Positions 9,101 through 20,162 of a DNA stretch of 64,000 bases are shown here, in pieces. The number at the start of each line of letters is the position of its first letter. Position 1 is the first letter of the stretch. This stretch comes from Flavobacterium terrigena (GTDB lineage: Bacteria > Bacteroidota > Bacteroidia > Flavobacteriales > Flavobacteriaceae), in assembly GCF_900108955.1 (NCBI RefSeq), contig NZ_FNYA01000002.1, forward strand, positions 186,001 through 250,000, read 5' to 3'. The notes under the pieces were generated by a model, which was given only the letters and a program-made list of their open reading frames with translations, was not told the DNA's origin and searched no databases. The translations under genes and the position numbers were made by a program.

Positions 9101-9226
9101 TTAAAAAACTACCATCAAGGATTGCATATGATAATAGAACTTTTGACTATTATTAATGGAGATATTAAAATAACTAGCGAAATCAATGTAGGAACAACTA
9201 TTGAAATAATAACAGATTACATTTAA
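6188..9226 (+). CDS. Membrane sensor histidine kinase with beta-propeller periplasmic sensor
   Basis: A 1012-residue two-component sensor. A signal peptide (residues 1-24) precedes a long periplasmic part with repeated blade motifs such as IWMTTQNGLVRYDGN, LYLGSDTNGL, FYLGSEKGLYKYN and FFWIPTNKGLF, as in two-component regulator propellers. A Y_Y_Y-like beta-sandwich covers ~650-720 (LPPGNYTLTVRS). One membrane helix lies at ~735-757, followed by a coiled coil. The HisKA box is SISHDIKSPL with His near 804, and a HATPase domain has NLIDNAVKN (N box) and DTGKGMN (G1). The layout resembles the sensor half of hybrid two-component systems, but there is no C-terminal receiver or AraC domain. The response regulator gene ends 4 bp away on the opposite strand and is the likely partner. 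Confidence 0.9.
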   Translation: MKIYPSFYYYFILLLLFINKGIGQDNHSARWYTSDNNELPQSSISSIVKDKYNFIWMTTQNGLVRYDGNNFQVFNSSTVNLIGNRFGKILGNIEKDSLYSNTEKENELVLINQRKIQKTTKRKLPYYLTRNKKRFYFHDGLPSILSINPNDRYCIRLTNGNFYFVSTEGIDFCDAKMRSIYKIAFKNNSVFNFFTINDTLYYLNEKGEYFCFSQNKKSFGKLDSSLFKDKYKLHWNIPSNQVFLNIKNKLYLIKAQDYSLSATLIIDFKDFDKSNITTVFYDDTNQKLYLGSDTNGLCIITFPSFKTVKKNSLKMDVFYASSPFNDSSIITSDGLIMNDKKIIDSIAFEKITYNERITMTKDNYQNLWIVRRMKLMCYLKETGYKKHVEYNFNQFIRTLFKDQNNVIWINLDQHEDHMKKRYYKAKLYYITKYNEKPKLATNLNTNISYIAQYDTKTFYLGSEKGLYKYNIITKKLTFIKNTEKINIRGIFIDSGKKIWITTYDKGFFLYSDNTIYSFPKDKNGYLNSSHCILEDKKGFFWIPTNKGLFQVSRKMLLMCCTDKKSKNTIYYHHYNKENGFLTNEFNGGCQPVGNYLKNGNIALPSMNGMVFFNPNKIKPLIPNKELFIDNVITDQKTIHPKDTIMLENNFQRIQFFIDYAYYGNSNNLNIEARLTGTTIGSWEKIGDDRSISFTTLPPGNYTLTVRSLSGFDSVYRYKTMTLIVPPLFYQTLWFQILCFLLFIACIIFLWYMRLYYLKMKNRQLKELVIQKTQKLAKTIDKLKKAKDNLKQEVGQQERLVKSISHDIKSPLKFLSYTVRHLFDSKEIQQDEKLKQKVESLHISSSQLYEYVDNLVRYSTIFIEGKKLEDNPYSLHDLIQEKILIFEKIAASEKTVIINNTYAEKHIKTNNKVLSIIIHNLIDNAVKNTKNGTIELRSKTTEKQLFLTVKDTGKGMNQDVVEYYLNFSKNPTLKNYHQGLHMIIELLTIINGDIKITSEINVGTTIEIITDYI

Positions 9227-9230
9227 AATT

Positions 9231-9857
9231 TTAATTATAACTTTTATAAATATCGATTAACTCAACTAGATTATTGATTTTAAGCTTTTCGAAAACCCTT
9301 ACTTTATATGTGCTTACTGTTGACATATGAATATTGAGTTTGTTACAAATTTCTAGATTCCCATTGCCATTTACCAGTAATTCTACAATCTCAAATTCTC
9401 TTTTAGACAAATTTACTAAAGGATTCACAACTTTTTTATTCAAACCTGCATTCGCAATTTGAAGAGCTATTTCGGTAGGAATATATTTTCCAGTTTCTAA
9501 AATAGAAGTTACAACTGTTATCATTTTTTCTTCACTACACAATTTATTTAGATAGCCATTAGCACCAGAAATAATATATCTGGATGCATATTGCTCTTCT
9601 TCATAGGCAGAAAAAACTAATACTTTAACGGTAGGTTGAATAATCTTTATTTCTTGAATCATCTCAGTATTCTTACCACCAGGAATATTAATATCCAAAA
9701 TAACCAAGTCAAAAACTTGTTTTCGTAACATATTAATAGCTTCAAAGAAATTTTCCGCATTGAATATTTGTAGGTCCTCAATCTTTTCCTTTAAAAGTAT
9801 AGAAACACCTGTACGCACAACTAAATGATCGTCTATAATCAAAAATTTTTTTACCAT
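9231..9857 (-). CDS. NarL/FixJ (LuxR-HTH) response regulator
   Basis: A 208-residue DNA-binding response regulator. The receiver domain (1-~120) has the acidic pair in IIDDHLVVRTG, the phospho-acceptor Asp in VILDINIP (~54), a Ser in VFSAYEE and the Lys of YLNKL. The C-terminal LuxR-type helix-turn-helix (~148-208) reads LSKREFEIVELLV, then EICNKLNIHMSTVSTYKVRV. Such proteins bind inverted-repeat sites as dimers when phosphorylated. It converges with the kinase gene at 6188-9226, with only 4 bp between stops, so the two are transcribed separately. I infer that the nested dyad at 6091-6128 and its copies are candidate targets; nothing in the sequence proves this. Confidence 0.9.
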   Translation of the reverse strand: MVKKFLIIDDHLVVRTGVSILLKEKIEDLQIFNAENFFEAINMLRKQVFDLVILDINIPGGKNTEMIQEIKIIQPTVKVLVFSAYEEEQYASRYIISGANGYLNKLCSEEKMITVVTSILETGKYIPTEIALQIANAGLNKKVVNPLVNLSKREFEIVELLVNGNGNLEICNKLNIHMSTVSTYKVRVFEKLKINNLVELIDIYKSYN

Positions 9858-10098
9858 GCTTTTTGTTGTTTATCTCGTAATAGCACATTCAAACATTTCA
9901 AAAACTAACTAATTTAAATTATAATATTACTTGAATATTACTAAATAAATTAGAGTTTCGATCTCAACTCTTATAAACATTTGCTTTAATAAAAGTAAAA
10001 ATAATATCTTTTAAATAATGGTTTTTTTGTGTTAAATATTAATTCTATTTATAAGAATATTGTTAGATTTTTTATTTAAAAAACCTTAATATAAAAGA

Positions 10099-10125
10099 AA
10101 AAACCTTCAGTTTTTGAAGGTTTTT
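10099..10125. terminator. Intrinsic terminator after the DUF3467 gene
   Basis: Perfect 11-bp arms AAAAACCTTCA and TGAAGGTTTTT with a 5-base loop, immediately downstream of the DUF3467 stop. Flanking A and T tracts let it work in both directions. Confidence 0.85.
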
Positions 10126-10131
10126 CTTAAA

Positions 10132-10440
10132 TCATGCTTGTCCGGTTGGCCCAAAATTTAATGGAATTGGCGGGTGTTCTTCTTCTTTAATTTGTCCGTG
10201 TGTACTTTCAAATCTGTGAATATTTTCGTTTAAAGCTTTTAATAATCTTTTAGCGTGTTGTGGCGTTAAAATAATTCTTGATTTTACTTTAGCTTTTGGC
10301 ACACCTGGCATTAACGAAATAAAATCTAACACAAATTCTGTATTAGAATGATTAATTATCGCTAAATTAGAATACGTTCCTTCTGCAACTTTTTCGTCTA
10401 ATTCGATATTGATTTGACCTTCTTGATTGTTATTTTCCAT
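10132..10440 (-). CDS. DUF3467 domain protein
   Basis: A 102-residue soluble protein beginning MENNNQEGQINIELDEKVAEG. It has the family signature of a small beta-rich domain (YSNLAIINHSNTEFVLDF, then MPGVPKAKVKSRIILTP) and a helix HAKRLLKALNENI. The family is widespread in Bacteroidota and has no established function. It lies downstream of rpoC but is separated from it by a strong terminator at 10545-10578, so it probably has its own promoter. The tail is Pro/Gly-rich (HPPIPLNFGPTGQA). It has no signal peptide and should be cytoplasmic. Confidence 0.85.
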   Translation of the reverse strand: MENNNQEGQINIELDEKVAEGTYSNLAIINHSNTEFVLDFISLMPGVPKAKVKSRIILTPQHAKRLLKALNENIHRFESTHGQIKEEEHPPIPLNFGPTGQA

Positions 10441-10544
10441 TTTTATTTTTTTTAATATATAAGCCCTATCAGTTTTTGAACTATTTACAAACCCATATCG
10501 TGTTGTTAACTATACTACAAGATTAAGTATAATTTTGATTAAAA

Positions 10545-10578
10545 AAAAACCTAACAGAAAAAAATCTGTTAGGTTTTT
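10545..10578 (-). terminator. rpoC operon terminator
   Basis: Arms AAAAACCTAACAGA and TCTGTTAGGTTTTT (14 bp, perfect) around a 6-base loop, 24 bp after the rpoC stop. It marks the end of the rplKAJL-rpoBC block. Confidence 0.9.
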
Positions 10579-10601
10579 ATAATTATATATGCTTATTGAA
10601 A

Positions 10602-13600
10602 TTAGTAGCTGAATTCTTCTTTTCCAGCCATTAACTCACTGTATTCTTCTTTAGAACCTACAAGAATATTATCATAATCTCTCATACCAGTTCCAGCAGG
10701 AATTCTGTGACCAACAATTACATTTTCTTTCAATCCTTCTAATGTATCTATTTTACCAGCAACAGCTGCTTCGTTTAATACTTTAGTAGTTTCCTGGAAC
10801 GATGCTGCAGAAATGAATGATTTCGTTTGTAACGATGCTCTTGTAATACCTTGTAATACAGGTGTTGCAGTCGCAGTAATTACGTCTCTTGCAGAAACTA
10901 AGTTTTTATCTTCACGTTTTAATAATGAATTTTCATCTCTTAAGTCTCTTGGAGAAATAATTTGCCCTGGTTTTAAATTAGTTGAATCTCCAGCATCTTC
11001 TACAACTTTCATTCCGTACAACTTATCGTTTTCTAGGATAAAGTCTGAAGTATGCGCTAATTGATCTTCTAAGAATAATGTATCACCTGGATCTTGGATT
11101 CTTACTTTTCTCATCATTTGACGAATCACAACTTCGAAGTGTTTGTCATTGATTTTCACCCCTTGTAAACGGTAAACTTCTTGAATTTCGTTTACTAAGT
11201 ATTGTTGAACAGCAGATGGTCCTTGAATTCTTAAGATATCTTCTGGAGTAATTGCTCCGTCTGATAATGGAGTTCCTGCTCTTACGAAGTCATTTTCTTG
11301 AACTAAGATTTGAGCTGAAAGCTTCACTAAATATTTCTTAACATCTCCGAATTTAGATTCAATTGATAACTCACGGTTACCTCTTTTCACTTTTCCGAAA
11401 GTAACAACACCATCAATTTCAGTAACAACTGCAGGGTTTGAAGGATTACGAGCTTCTAACAACTCAGTAATTCTTGGTAAACCTCCAGTAATATCACTAG
11501 CTTTAGATGAACGACGAGGGATTTTTACAAGAATTTTTCCTGCTTTAATTTTCTCACCATCATCAACCATAAGGTGAGCACCTACAGGTAAATTGTATGA
11601 TCTAATTAACTCACCATCTTTACCATAAATATGTAAAGTTGGAATTAATTTTTTGTTACGTCCTTCAGAAATTACTTTCTCTTGGAAACCTGTTTGCTCA
11701 TCAATTTCAACCATGAATGATTGACCTTGTTCTAAATCTTCATAAGCAATTTTACCTGTAAATTCAGATACAATTACACCATTATAAGGATCCCACTTAC
11801 AGATTGTTGCACCTTTTTCAACTACATCTCCGTCTTTAACAGAAATTGTAGAACCGTAAGGAATATTATGAGTACTTAATAAAATACCTGTATTAACATC
11901 AACTAATTTTAATTCAGTAGAACGAGAAATTACGATATCAGCAGTATTACCTTCACCATCTTCTCCTTTAACTGTTTTTAAATCTTCGATTTCAAGTCTA
12001 CCAGCAAAACGAGCAGAAATTCCAGCTTCTTCAGAAATACCTCCGGCAACCCCTCCAACGTGGAAAGTACGAAGTGTTAACTGTGTACCTGGCTCTCCAA
12101 TTGACTGTGCAGCAATTACACCGACAGCTTCACCTCTTTGTGCCATTTTACCTGTTGCTAAGTTTCTTCCGTAACATTTTGTACAGATTCCTTTTTTAGC
12201 TTCACAAGTTAATGGTGAACGAACTTCTACTTTTTCAATTGGCGAAGCGTCAATAGCTTTAACAATTGCTTCCGTAATATGTTCTCCAGCGTGAACTAAA
12301 ACTTCAGAGTTGAATGGATTTACAACATCTTGCAATGCAACACGTCCTAAGATTCTTTCTCCTAATGTTTCAACAATTTCTTCGTTTTTCTTTAATGCAG
12401 AAACTTCTACACCTCTTAATGTTCCACAATCTACAGAATTGATAATAACATCTTGAGATACATCATGTAACCTTCTTGTTAAATATCCTGCATCGGCAGT
12501 TTTAAGAGCCGTATCCGCTAATCCTTTACGCGCACCGTGAGTAGAAATGAAGTATTCTAAAATCGATAAACCTTCCTTAAAGTTAGAAAGAATCGGGTTT
12601 TCAATAATTTCACCACCACCTGCAGTTGATTTTTTCGGCTTAGCCATTAATCCACGCATACCAGTTAACTGACGAATTTGTTCTTTAGAACCCCTTGCAC
12701 CAGAGTCAAGCATCATATATACCGAGTTGAAACCTTGTTGGTCTTCACGGATATTTTTCATTGCTAATTCTGTTAATTGTGCATTGGCAGAAGTCCAAAT
12801 ATCAATTACCTGATTGTAACGCTCATTATTTGTGATAAGTCCCATGTTATAGTTCATAGAAATACCTTCTACTTGTACACGAGCATCAGCAATTAATTGC
12901 GTTTTTTGTTCTGGAATTCTAATATCACCTAAACTGAATGACAATCCACCTTTGAAAGCGAATTTGTAACCCATATCTTTCATATCATCTAAGAAAGCTG
13001 CTGTAGTAGGTACATCAGTTACCGCTAAAATTTTACCAATAATATCTCTTAAAGATTTTTTTGTTAAAACTTCATTTATATATCCTGCAGCTTCAGGTAC
13101 TACTTCATTAAATAATACTCTACCTGCTGTAGTTTGAATAATTTGGTTAACTAACTCTCCGTTTTCGTTAAAATCTTTTGCTCTAATTTTCACTCTAGCA
13201 TTTAATTCTAATCTTCCTTCGTTTAAAGCAATATTTACTTCTTCCGCAGAATAGAAAGTTAATCCTTCTCCTAAAATTTTCATTTCTGGAGTTGTTAAAC
13301 GTTCTTTGGTCATATAGTAAAGACCTAATACCATGTCTTGAGAAGGAACCGTAATTGGCGCACCATTCGCAGGGTTCAAGATATTGTGAGACGCTAACAT
13401 TAATAATTGTGCTTCCAAAATTGCTTCTGGACCTAAAGGCAAGTGAACTGCCATCTGGTCACCATCGAAATCGGCGTTGAATGCCGTACATACTAATGGG
13501 TGTAACTGGATTGCTTTTCCTTCAATTAACTTCGGTTGGAATGCTTGGATACCTAAACGGTGAAGTGTAGGAGCACGGTTTAGTAATACTGGATGTCCTT

Positions 13601-14912
13601 TGATAACATTTTCTAAGATATCCCATACTACTGGTTCTTTTTTGTCGATAATTTTCTTAGCCGACTTCACTGTTTTAACGATTCCTCTTTCGATTAATTT
13701 ACGAATAACGAATGGTTTGTACAATTCAGCAGCCATATCTTTTGGAAGACCACATTCGAACAATTTCATTTCTGGTCCAACAACAATTACTGAACGCGCA
13801 GAATAATCAACACGTTTTCCTAATAAGTTTTGACGGAAACGACCTTGTTTTCCTTTTAATGAATCTGATAAAGATTTTAATGGTCTGTTTGATTCTGTTT
13901 TAACTGCAGAAGCTTTTCTTGTATTATCAAAAAGTGAATCTACCGCTTCTTGTAACATACGTTTTTCATTACGTAAGATTACTTCTGGCGCTTTAATTTC
14001 CACTAATCTTTTTAAACGATTGTTACGGATGATTACTCTTCTGTATAAATCATTTAAATCTGAAGTTGCGAAACGACCACCATCTAAAGGCACAAGAGGA
14101 CGTAATTCTGGTGGAATAACCGGGATTACTTTTAAAATCATCCATTCTGGACGGTTTTCTCTGTTTTTGTTAGATTCACGGAAAGATTCAACAACATTCA
14201 ATCTTTTTAATGCTTCTGTTTTTCTTTGTTTAGAAGTTTCATTATTTGCAGCGTGACGTAATTTATATGATAATTCATCTAAATCTGTACGAGCTAATAA
14301 ATCCATAATACATTCAGCACCCATTTTGGCGATGAATTTATTTGGATCTGTATCATCTAAATATTGGTTTTCCATTGGTAAGGTATCCACAATATTTAAA
14401 TATTCTTCTTCCGTTAAGAAGTCAAGTCTATTTAAAGTTTCACCCTCAGGACCTTTAGCGATACCTGCTTGAATAACTACATATCTTTCGTAGTAGATAA
14501 TCATATCTAATTTCTTAGATGGTAATCCTAAAACGTAACCAATTTTGTTTGGAAGAGAACGGAAATACCAGATGTGAGCGATTGGCACAACAAGGTTAAT
14601 GTGTCCTACTCTATCTCTACGTACTTTTTTCTCTGTAACTTCAACTCCACATCGGTCACAAACGATTCCTTTGTAGCGAATTCTTTTATATTTTCCACAA
14701 GCACATTCGAAATCTTTAACTGGACCGAAAATTCGTTCACAGAAAAGACCATCTCTTTCTGGTTTGTGTGTACGGTAGTTGATTGTTTCTGGTTTTAAAA
14801 CCTCACCTCTAGATTCACCTAACATTGATTCTGGCGAAGCCAAACCAATTGTTATTCTGTTAAATCTTTTAACTCCAGTACTTTTGTCTTTATTATTTCT
14901 ATTATTCATCAT
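10602..14912 (-). CDS. rpoC: DNA-directed RNA polymerase subunit beta'
   Basis: The 1436-residue beta' subunit forms the active site of RNA polymerase with RpoB. The N-terminal zinc ribbon [20 protein letters not shown] is intact. The metal-binding active-site loop reads [15 protein letters not shown] with all three Asp. The bridge-helix and trigger-loop region includes [13 protein letters not shown] and the RGLMAKP segment, and the C-terminal zinc-binding cysteines [13 protein letters not shown] are present. The length is normal for Bacteroidota. The ORF starts with two adjacent ATGs (14912 and 14909); either could be used. It follows rpoB after 234 bp containing a hairpin at 15102-15127. 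Confidence 0.99.
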   Translation of the reverse strand: MMNNRNNKDKSTGVKRFNRITIGLASPESMLGESRGEVLKPETINYRTHKPERDGLFCERIFGPVKDFECACGKYKRIRYKGIVCDRCGVEVTEKKVRRDRVGHINLVVPIAHIWYFRSLPNKIGYVLGLPSKKLDMIIYYERYVVIQAGIAKGPEGETLNRLDFLTEEEYLNIVDTLPMENQYLDDTDPNKFIAKMGAECIMDLLARTDLDELSYKLRHAANNETSKQRKTEALKRLNVVESFRESNKNRENRPEWMILKVIPVIPPELRPLVPLDGGRFATSDLNDLYRRVIIRNNRLKRLVEIKAPEVILRNEKRMLQEAVDSLFDNTRKASAVKTESNRPLKSLSDSLKGKQGRFRQNLLGKRVDYSARSVIVVGPEMKLFECGLPKDMAAELYKPFVIRKLIERGIVKTVKSAKKIIDKKEPVVWDILENVIKGHPVLLNRAPTLHRLGIQAFQPKLIEGKAIQLHPLVCTAFNADFDGDQMAVHLPLGPEAILEAQLLMLASHNILNPANGAPITVPSQDMVLGLYYMTKERLTTPEMKILGEGLTFYSAEEVNIALNEGRLELNARVKIRAKDFNENGELVNQIIQTTAGRVLFNEVVPEAAGYINEVLTKKSLRDIIGKILAVTDVPTTAAFLDDMKDMGYKFAFKGGLSFSLGDIRIPEQKTQLIADARVQVEGISMNYNMGLITNNERYNQVIDIWTSANAQLTELAMKNIREDQQGFNSVYMMLDSGARGSKEQIRQLTGMRGLMAKPKKSTAGGGEIIENPILSNFKEGLSILEYFISTHGARKGLADTALKTADAGYLTRRLHDVSQDVIINSVDCGTLRGVEVSALKKNEEIVETLGERILGRVALQDVVNPFNSEVLVHAGEHITEAIVKAIDASPIEKVEVRSPLTCEAKKGICTKCYGRNLATGKMAQRGEAVGVIAAQSIGEPGTQLTLRTFHVGGVAGGISEEAGISARFAGRLEIEDLKTVKGEDGEGNTADIVISRSTELKLVDVNTGILLSTHNIPYGSTISVKDGDVVEKGATICKWDPYNGVIVSEFTGKIAYEDLEQGQSFMVEIDEQTGFQEKVISEGRNKKLIPTLHIYGKDGELIRSYNLPVGAHLMVDDGEKIKAGKILVKIPRRSSKASDITGGLPRITELLEARNPSNPAVVTEIDGVVTFGKVKRGNRELSIESKFGDVKKYLVKLSAQILVQENDFVRAGTPLSDGAITPEDILRIQGPSAVQQYLVNEIQEVYRLQGVKINDKHFEVVIRQMMRKVRIQDPGDTLFLEDQLAHTSDFILENDKLYGMKVVEDAGDSTNLKPGQIISPRDLRDENSLLKREDKNLVSARDVITATATPVLQGITRASLQTKSFISAASFQETTKVLNEAAVAGKIDTLEGLKENVIVGHRIPAGTGMRDYDNILVGSKEEYSELMAGKEEFSY

Positions 14913-15101
14913 AGTTTTTACTATTGATTTATGTGCAATTTAAAATTGATTTTAGTTTTATTATTTATAAAACTAGGACCACGGATTACTTCTCTAAACT
15001 TCAATCTCAATATTGAAGTGCTAATTATAAAAATTAAAATTTCTATAAAAAATCGGAACGGATTACGGGACTAAATCCTAAAAACTCTTTAAAATACCAA
15101 A

Positions 15102-15127
15102 GTAGAGAACGTTAAAAACGTCTCTAC
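15102..15127 (-). other. Hairpin in the rpoB-rpoC spacer
   Basis: GTAGAGAACGTT and AACGTCTCTAC pair over 11 bp with one bulged base and a 3-base loop. Read in the direction of transcription it begins 20 nt after the rpoB stop. It lacks a following U-tract, so it looks like an mRNA stability or processing element more than a terminator. The remaining spacer to the rpoC start shows nothing else clear. Confidence 0.5.
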
Positions 15128-15146
15128 ATTGATAAATTTTATTTAT

Positions 15147-18100
15147 TTATTCTTCTAATCTGATATCTAAACCAAGACCTTTTAATTCATGCATTAATAC
15201 ATTGAATGATTCAGGTAATCCTGGTTCTGGCATAGTTTCACCTTTTACGATTGCCTCGTAAGTTTTGGCTCTACCATTAACGTCATCCGATTTAACAGTC
15301 AAGATTTCTCTTAAAGTACTTGATGCACCGTATGCTTCAAGTGCCCAAACCTCCATCTCTCCAAAACGTTGACCTCCAAATTGCGCTTTACCTCCTAAAG
15401 GTTGTTGCGTAATTAATGAGTATGGTCCGATTGAACGAGCGTGCATTTTATCATCAACCATATGTCCTAACTTAAGCATGTAAATTACACCTACAGTTGC
15501 TGGTTGATGGAAACGTTCACCTGTTCCACCGTCGTATAAGTAAGTATGACCGAATCTTGGAATTCCAGCTTCGTCAGTGTATCCATTAATTTGATCTAAT
15601 GAAGCACCATCAAAGATAGGAGTTGCAAACTTTTTACCAGTTTTTAAACCTGCCCAACCTAATACAGTTTCATAAATCTGTCCAATGTTCATACGCGAAG
15701 GTACTCCAAGTGGATTTAATACGATATCTACTGGCGTTCCGTCTTCTAAGAAAGGCATGTCTTCCTGACGAACGATTTTAGCAACAATACCTTTGTTACC
15801 GTGACGTCCTGCCATTTTATCCCCTACTTTCAACTTACGTTTCTTAGCGATATAAACTTTAGCTAATTTTAAAATTCCAGCTGGTAATTCATCACCTACA
15901 GAAATTGTAAATTTCTCTCTTCTTAATACACCTTGTAAATCGTTTAATTTGATTTTATAGTTGTGTACTAAATCGTTAATTAATGAATTTGTATGTTCGT
16001 CTGTTGTCCATTGTCCTTTTGTTAAGTGAGCAAAATCGTCTACAGATTGTAACATTTTTTTAGTGAATTTTTTACCTTTTGGTAATACTTCTTCACCTAA
16101 ATCATTGATTACACCTTGAGATGTTTTTCCGTCTACGATTAAGAATAATTTGTCAATTAACCTGTCTTTTAATTCGACGAATTTCACTTCGAATTCCATT
16201 TCAAGTTTGTCTAAATCTTCTTTATCTTTAGAGCGCTTACGTTTATCTTTAACGGCTTTAGCAAATAATTTTTTGTCTAAAACTACACCGTGTAATGATG
16301 GAGAAGCTTTTAAAGAAGCATCTTTTACATCACCCGCTTTATCACCAAAGATAGCACGTAATAATTTTTCTTCTGGAGTTGGATCTGATTCCCCTTTTGG
16401 TGTGATTTTTCCGATAAGGATATCACCAGGTTTCACTTCAGCTCCAATTCTTATCATTCCATTTTCATCTAAATCTTTCGTTGCTTCTTCAGAAACGTTA
16501 GGAATATCGTTAGTTAACTCTTCGTTACCTAATTTCGTATCTCTAACTTCTAATGAATAATCATCAACGTGGATAGATGTAAAAATATCATCTCTAACAA
16601 CTTTTTCAGAAATTACAATTGCATCCTCGAAGTTATACCCTTTCCAAGGCATGAAGGCAACTTGTAGGTTTCTACCTAAAGCTAACTCTCCGTTTTGCGT
16701 TGCATATCCTTCACAAAGTACTTGACCTTTCTCCACTCTAGTTCCTTTTCTTACGATAGGTTTTAAGTTGATAGTTGTACTTTGATTCGTTTTTCTGAAT
16801 TTAATTAAATTATAAGTTTTTTCATCTTCTTCAAAACTTACCATTCTTTGTTCTTCAGTTCTGTCGTACTTAATTGTTACCATATCGGCATCAACGTAAG
16901 TTACAACTCCAGAACCTTCAGCATTAATAAGGACACGAGAATCAGACGCAACTTGTCTTTCTAAACCAGTACCAACAATTGGTGCTTCTGGTCTTAATAA
17001 AGGTACAGCCTGACGCATCATGTTAGATCCCATCAAGGCTCTATTCGCATCATCATGCTCTAAGAAAGGAATTAATGAAGCAGAAATAGAAGCAATTTGA
17101 TTTGGTGCAACGTCTGTGTAATGAACTGCAGATGGTGAAACAACTGGGAAATCTCCCTCTTCACGAGCAATTACATTATCAGCAAGAATTTTACCGTTTT
17201 CATCCATTTCAATGTTTGCTTGCGCAATCATTTTTCCTTCTTCTTCTTCAGCGCTTAAATAAACTGGAGTTGAAGTTAAATCAACCACACCATCAGTTAC
17301 CTTACGGTAAGGTGTTTCGATGAATCCCATTCCGTTTACTTTTGCATATACTCCAAGTGAAGAAATCAAACCAATGTTTGGTCCCTCAGGAGTTTCAATA
17401 GGACATAAACGTCCGTAGTGTGTATAGTGAACGTCACGAACCTCGAATCCTGCTCTTTCTCTAGATAAACCTCCAGGTCCAAGTGCTGATAAACGACGTT
17501 TGTGAGTAATCTCTGCTAATGGATTCGTTTGGTCCATGAACTGAGATAACTGGTTTGTACCAAAGAACGAATTAATTACAGATGATAACGTTTTCGCGTT
17601 AATCAAATCGATTGGAGTAAAGACTTCATTATCACGTACATTCATTCTTTCACGAATTGTACGAGCCATACGAGCTAAACCAACACCAAACTGAGCTGAT
17701 AATTGTTCACCAACCGTTCTAACACGACGGTTAGATAAGTGGTCAATATCATCAATCTCTGCTTTTGAATTAATTAATTCAATTAAGTATTTTACAATCG
17801 TAATGATATCCTCTTTAGTTAAAACTTGTTTATCCATAGGAATATCTAAGCCTAACTTTTTATTCATTCTGTAACGACCTACATCACCTAAGTTGTAACG
17901 TTGATCAGAGAAGAATAATTTATCGATAATACCACGTGCAGTTTCCTCATCTGGCGGTTCTGCATTACGTAATTGTCTATATATATGTTCTACTGCTTCT
18001 TTTTCAGAGTTAGTAGGGTCTTTCTGCAATGTATTGTGGATAATAGCAAAATCTGCTTGATTACTATCCTCTTTGTGTAATAAAATTACTTTTACATCAG

Positions 18101-18959
18101 CTTCAATAATTTCCTCAACATTATCTTTATCTAAGATAGTATCACGATCTAAAATAATTTCATTACGTTCGATAGAAACAACTTCGCCAGTATCTTCATC
18201 TACGAAATCTTCATGCCAAGTGTTAAGAACACGTGCAGCAAGTCTTCTACCAATGTATTTTTTAATACCAGTTTTAGAAACTTTAATTTCTTCAGCAAGG
18301 TCGAAAATTTCAAGGATATCCTTATCTCTTTCGAAACCAATAGCACGGAAAAGTGTAGTAACTGGTAATTTTTTCTTTCTATCAATGTATGCATACATTA
18401 CATTATTGATATCAGTTGCAAATTCTATCCAAGAACCTTTGAAAGGAATTACTCTGGCAGAATATAATTTAGTTCCATTTGCGTGGAAAGATTGACCAAA
18501 GAAAACCCCTGGTGATCTATGTAATTGAGAAACAACAACACGTTCAGCTCCATTGATAACGAAAGTTCCGCTTGGTGCCATGTATGGGATTGTTCCTAAA
18601 TAAACATCTTGCACGATAGTTTCAAAATCCTCGTGCTCAGGATCTGTACAATATAACTTTAAACGCGCTTTTAGAGGAACACTGTATGTTAAACCTCTAT
18701 CGATACATTCTTCGATAGTATATCTTGGTGGGTCAATAAAATAATCAAGAAATTCAAGAACGAATTGATTTCTAGTATCAGTTATTGGAAAATTTTCCAT
18801 GAAGGTATTATAAAGACCTTCGTTACCTCTTTCGTCTGATTTGGTTTCTAATTGAAAAAAATCTTGAAATGACTTTACCTGAATATCTAGAAAATCCGGA
18901 TAATTAGGAATATTTTTTGTCGAGGCAAAATTGATTCTTTCTGTTTGATTAGCAATCAT
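15147..18959 (-). CDS. rpoB: DNA-directed RNA polymerase subunit beta
   Basis: The beta subunit of RNA polymerase, 1270 residues from the ATG at 18959. An in-frame TTG one codon earlier (18962) could extend it by one residue, but ATG is preferred. The rifampicin-pocket segment reads [19 protein letters not shown], then [20 protein letters not shown], and keeps the Asp, His and Ser at the classical resistance positions, so no resistance allele is visible. The C-terminal part has [13 protein letters not shown] and [20 protein letters not shown]. Its length of about 1270 against 1342 in E. coli is usual for this phylum. It lies between rplL and rpoC, with a strong hairpin at 19154-19190 upstream. 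Confidence 0.99.
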   Translation of the reverse strand: MIANQTERINFASTKNIPNYPDFLDIQVKSFQDFFQLETKSDERGNEGLYNTFMENFPITDTRNQFVLEFLDYFIDPPRYTIEECIDRGLTYSVPLKARLKLYCTDPEHEDFETIVQDVYLGTIPYMAPSGTFVINGAERVVVSQLHRSPGVFFGQSFHANGTKLYSARVIPFKGSWIEFATDINNVMYAYIDRKKKLPVTTLFRAIGFERDKDILEIFDLAEEIKVSKTGIKKYIGRRLAARVLNTWHEDFVDEDTGEVVSIERNEIILDRDTILDKDNVEEIIEADVKVILLHKEDSNQADFAIIHNTLQKDPTNSEKEAVEHIYRQLRNAEPPDEETARGIIDKLFFSDQRYNLGDVGRYRMNKKLGLDIPMDKQVLTKEDIITIVKYLIELINSKAEIDDIDHLSNRRVRTVGEQLSAQFGVGLARMARTIRERMNVRDNEVFTPIDLINAKTLSSVINSFFGTNQLSQFMDQTNPLAEITHKRRLSALGPGGLSRERAGFEVRDVHYTHYGRLCPIETPEGPNIGLISSLGVYAKVNGMGFIETPYRKVTDGVVDLTSTPVYLSAEEEEGKMIAQANIEMDENGKILADNVIAREEGDFPVVSPSAVHYTDVAPNQIASISASLIPFLEHDDANRALMGSNMMRQAVPLLRPEAPIVGTGLERQVASDSRVLINAEGSGVVTYVDADMVTIKYDRTEEQRMVSFEEDEKTYNLIKFRKTNQSTTINLKPIVRKGTRVEKGQVLCEGYATQNGELALGRNLQVAFMPWKGYNFEDAIVISEKVVRDDIFTSIHVDDYSLEVRDTKLGNEELTNDIPNVSEEATKDLDENGMIRIGAEVKPGDILIGKITPKGESDPTPEEKLLRAIFGDKAGDVKDASLKASPSLHGVVLDKKLFAKAVKDKRKRSKDKEDLDKLEMEFEVKFVELKDRLIDKLFLIVDGKTSQGVINDLGEEVLPKGKKFTKKMLQSVDDFAHLTKGQWTTDEHTNSLINDLVHNYKIKLNDLQGVLRREKFTISVGDELPAGILKLAKVYIAKKRKLKVGDKMAGRHGNKGIVAKIVRQEDMPFLEDGTPVDIVLNPLGVPSRMNIGQIYETVLGWAGLKTGKKFATPIFDGASLDQINGYTDEAGIPRFGHTYLYDGGTGERFHQPATVGVIYMLKLGHMVDDKMHARSIGPYSLITQQPLGGKAQFGGQRFGEMEVWALEAYGASSTLREILTVKSDDVNGRAKTYEAIVKGETMPEPGLPESFNVLMHELKGLGLDIRLEE

Positions 18960-19153
18960 CAATGGATAATATTATGATTAAAAAAAAGTAATTCTTTGTG
19001 TATTACACAACATTTAAAATATTTTATACTTTTTTTTTACAACCAATACATCTTTAAAAACAATATAAAATCACTTTTTTTCTTCGTATTGATTTAAAAA
19101 AATATTTCTCGTAAAACTATTAAAAAATAGTAGAATTTTATTATACGAAAAAT

Positions 19154-19190
19154 GGTTTAGGTCGTGGAAATGACTTCCAAGACCTAAACC
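19154..19190 (-). promoter_or_regulatory. Attenuator-like hairpin between rplL and rpoB
   Basis: The 10-bp arms GGTTTAGGTC and GACCTAAACC are extended by inner TGGAA/TTCCA pairs around a 5-base loop. In the transcribed direction it is followed by AUUUUUCG, a short imperfect U-tract. The position matches the partial attenuator known in the E. coli rplL-rpoB spacer, which sets ribosomal protein above polymerase output. Function here is inferred. Confidence 0.65.
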
Positions 19191-19211
19191 TGTATTATAA
19201 ACTGGGTGAGA

Positions 19212-19583
19212 TTATTTTAACTCAACAACAGCTCCAGCTTCTTCTAAAGCTTTCTTAAGACCTTCAGCTTCATCTTTAGAAACTCCTTCTTTAACATTAG
19301 TTGGAGCAGAATCTACTAAATCTTTTGCTTCTTTAAGACCTAAACCAGTTAATTCTTTAACCGCTTTAACAACTCCTAATTTAGAAGCACCAGCTTCTTT
19401 TAATACAACTGTGAACTCAGTTTGTTCAGCAGCAGCACCAGCATCACCACCACCAGCAGCAACTACAACAGCTGCAGCAGCAGGCTCGATACCATACTCG
19501 TCTTTTAATATTGTTGCTAATTCGTTAACTTCTTTTACTGTTAAGTTAACTAATTGTTCTGCGAAATTTTTTAAATCTGCCAT
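19212..19583 (-). CDS. rplL: 50S ribosomal protein L7/L12 (bL12)
   Basis: A 123-residue stalk protein. The N-terminal dimerisation helix ([20 protein letters not shown]) leads to an Ala/Gly-rich hinge ([20 protein letters not shown]) and the globular C-terminal domain that contacts translation factors ([20 protein letters not shown]). Length and layout are standard. It sits 56 bp after rplJ in the expected L10-L12 stalk pair; several L12 dimers bind one L10. An attenuator-like hairpin separates it from rpoB. Confidence 0.98.
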   Translation of the reverse strand: MADLKNFAEQLVNLTVKEVNELATILKDEYGIEPAAAAVVVAAGGGDAGAAAEQTEFTVVLKEAGASKLGVVKAVKELTGLGLKEAKDLVDSAPTNVKEGVSKDEAEGLKKALEEAGAVVELK

Positions 19584-19639
19584 TTTTTCTATCTTTAATG
19601 TGTTTAAAATATGTAATTTATTAAGTGCGTTTTGTTTTG

Positions 19640-20140
19640 TTATTCTGCAGCTTCACCTTTAGTTTCAGCGTTGTTTAATAAAGCTGAAATAATACGTTTA
19701 GCTGGAGATTGTAATAATCCGATGATTTCACCGATAACTTCTTCTCTAGATTTAATAGCTACTAAGCTATCTAAAAGTTCGTCACCAATGTAAACTTCTT
19801 CATTAATATAAGCTCCTTTTAATACAGGTTTTTTACCTTTTTTACGGAATTCTTTAATAATTTTTGCAGGTCCATTAGCTGTATCTGCGATCATTATAGA
19901 AGTATTTCCTTGTAAAGTAGTTGATAAATCTCCGTAGTCGTTTGGAGAAACTTCCATAGCTTTTGCTAATAAAGTATTCTTTACAACTTCTAATTTGATT
20001 CCTGCTTTAAAACAAGCTCTTCTTAAGTCTGAAGTAGTTCCTGCATCAAGTCCAGAAATGTCTGCTAAATACACAACATTCACATCTGCTAACTGTGCAG
20101 TCAAATTTTCAATAGCAATTGATTTTTCTTCTCTAGTCAT
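19640..20140 (-). CDS. rplJ: 50S ribosomal protein L10 (uL10)
   Basis: A 166-residue stalk base protein that anchors L7/L12 to 23S rRNA. It shows the family N-terminus [41 protein letters not shown] in segments and the RNA-binding stretch [18 protein letters not shown]. The C-terminal helix that binds L12 is in the last ~30 residues. It follows rplA by 22 bp, as in the usual rplKAJL order. No separate promoter is evident. Confidence 0.98.
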   Translation of the reverse strand: MTREEKSIAIENLTAQLADVNVVYLADISGLDAGTTSDLRRACFKAGIKLEVVKNTLLAKAMEVSPNDYGDLSTTLQGNTSIMIADTANGPAKIIKEFRKKGKKPVLKGAYINEEVYIGDELLDSLVAIKSREEVIGEIIGLLQSPAKRIISALLNNAETKGEAAE

Positions 20141-20162
20141 ACTAAATATATTTAACTACCAA

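Noticed and set aside
18960..18962. TTG start for rpoB
   Set aside because: It adds only one residue, and an ATG follows immediately. ATG is the more likely start.
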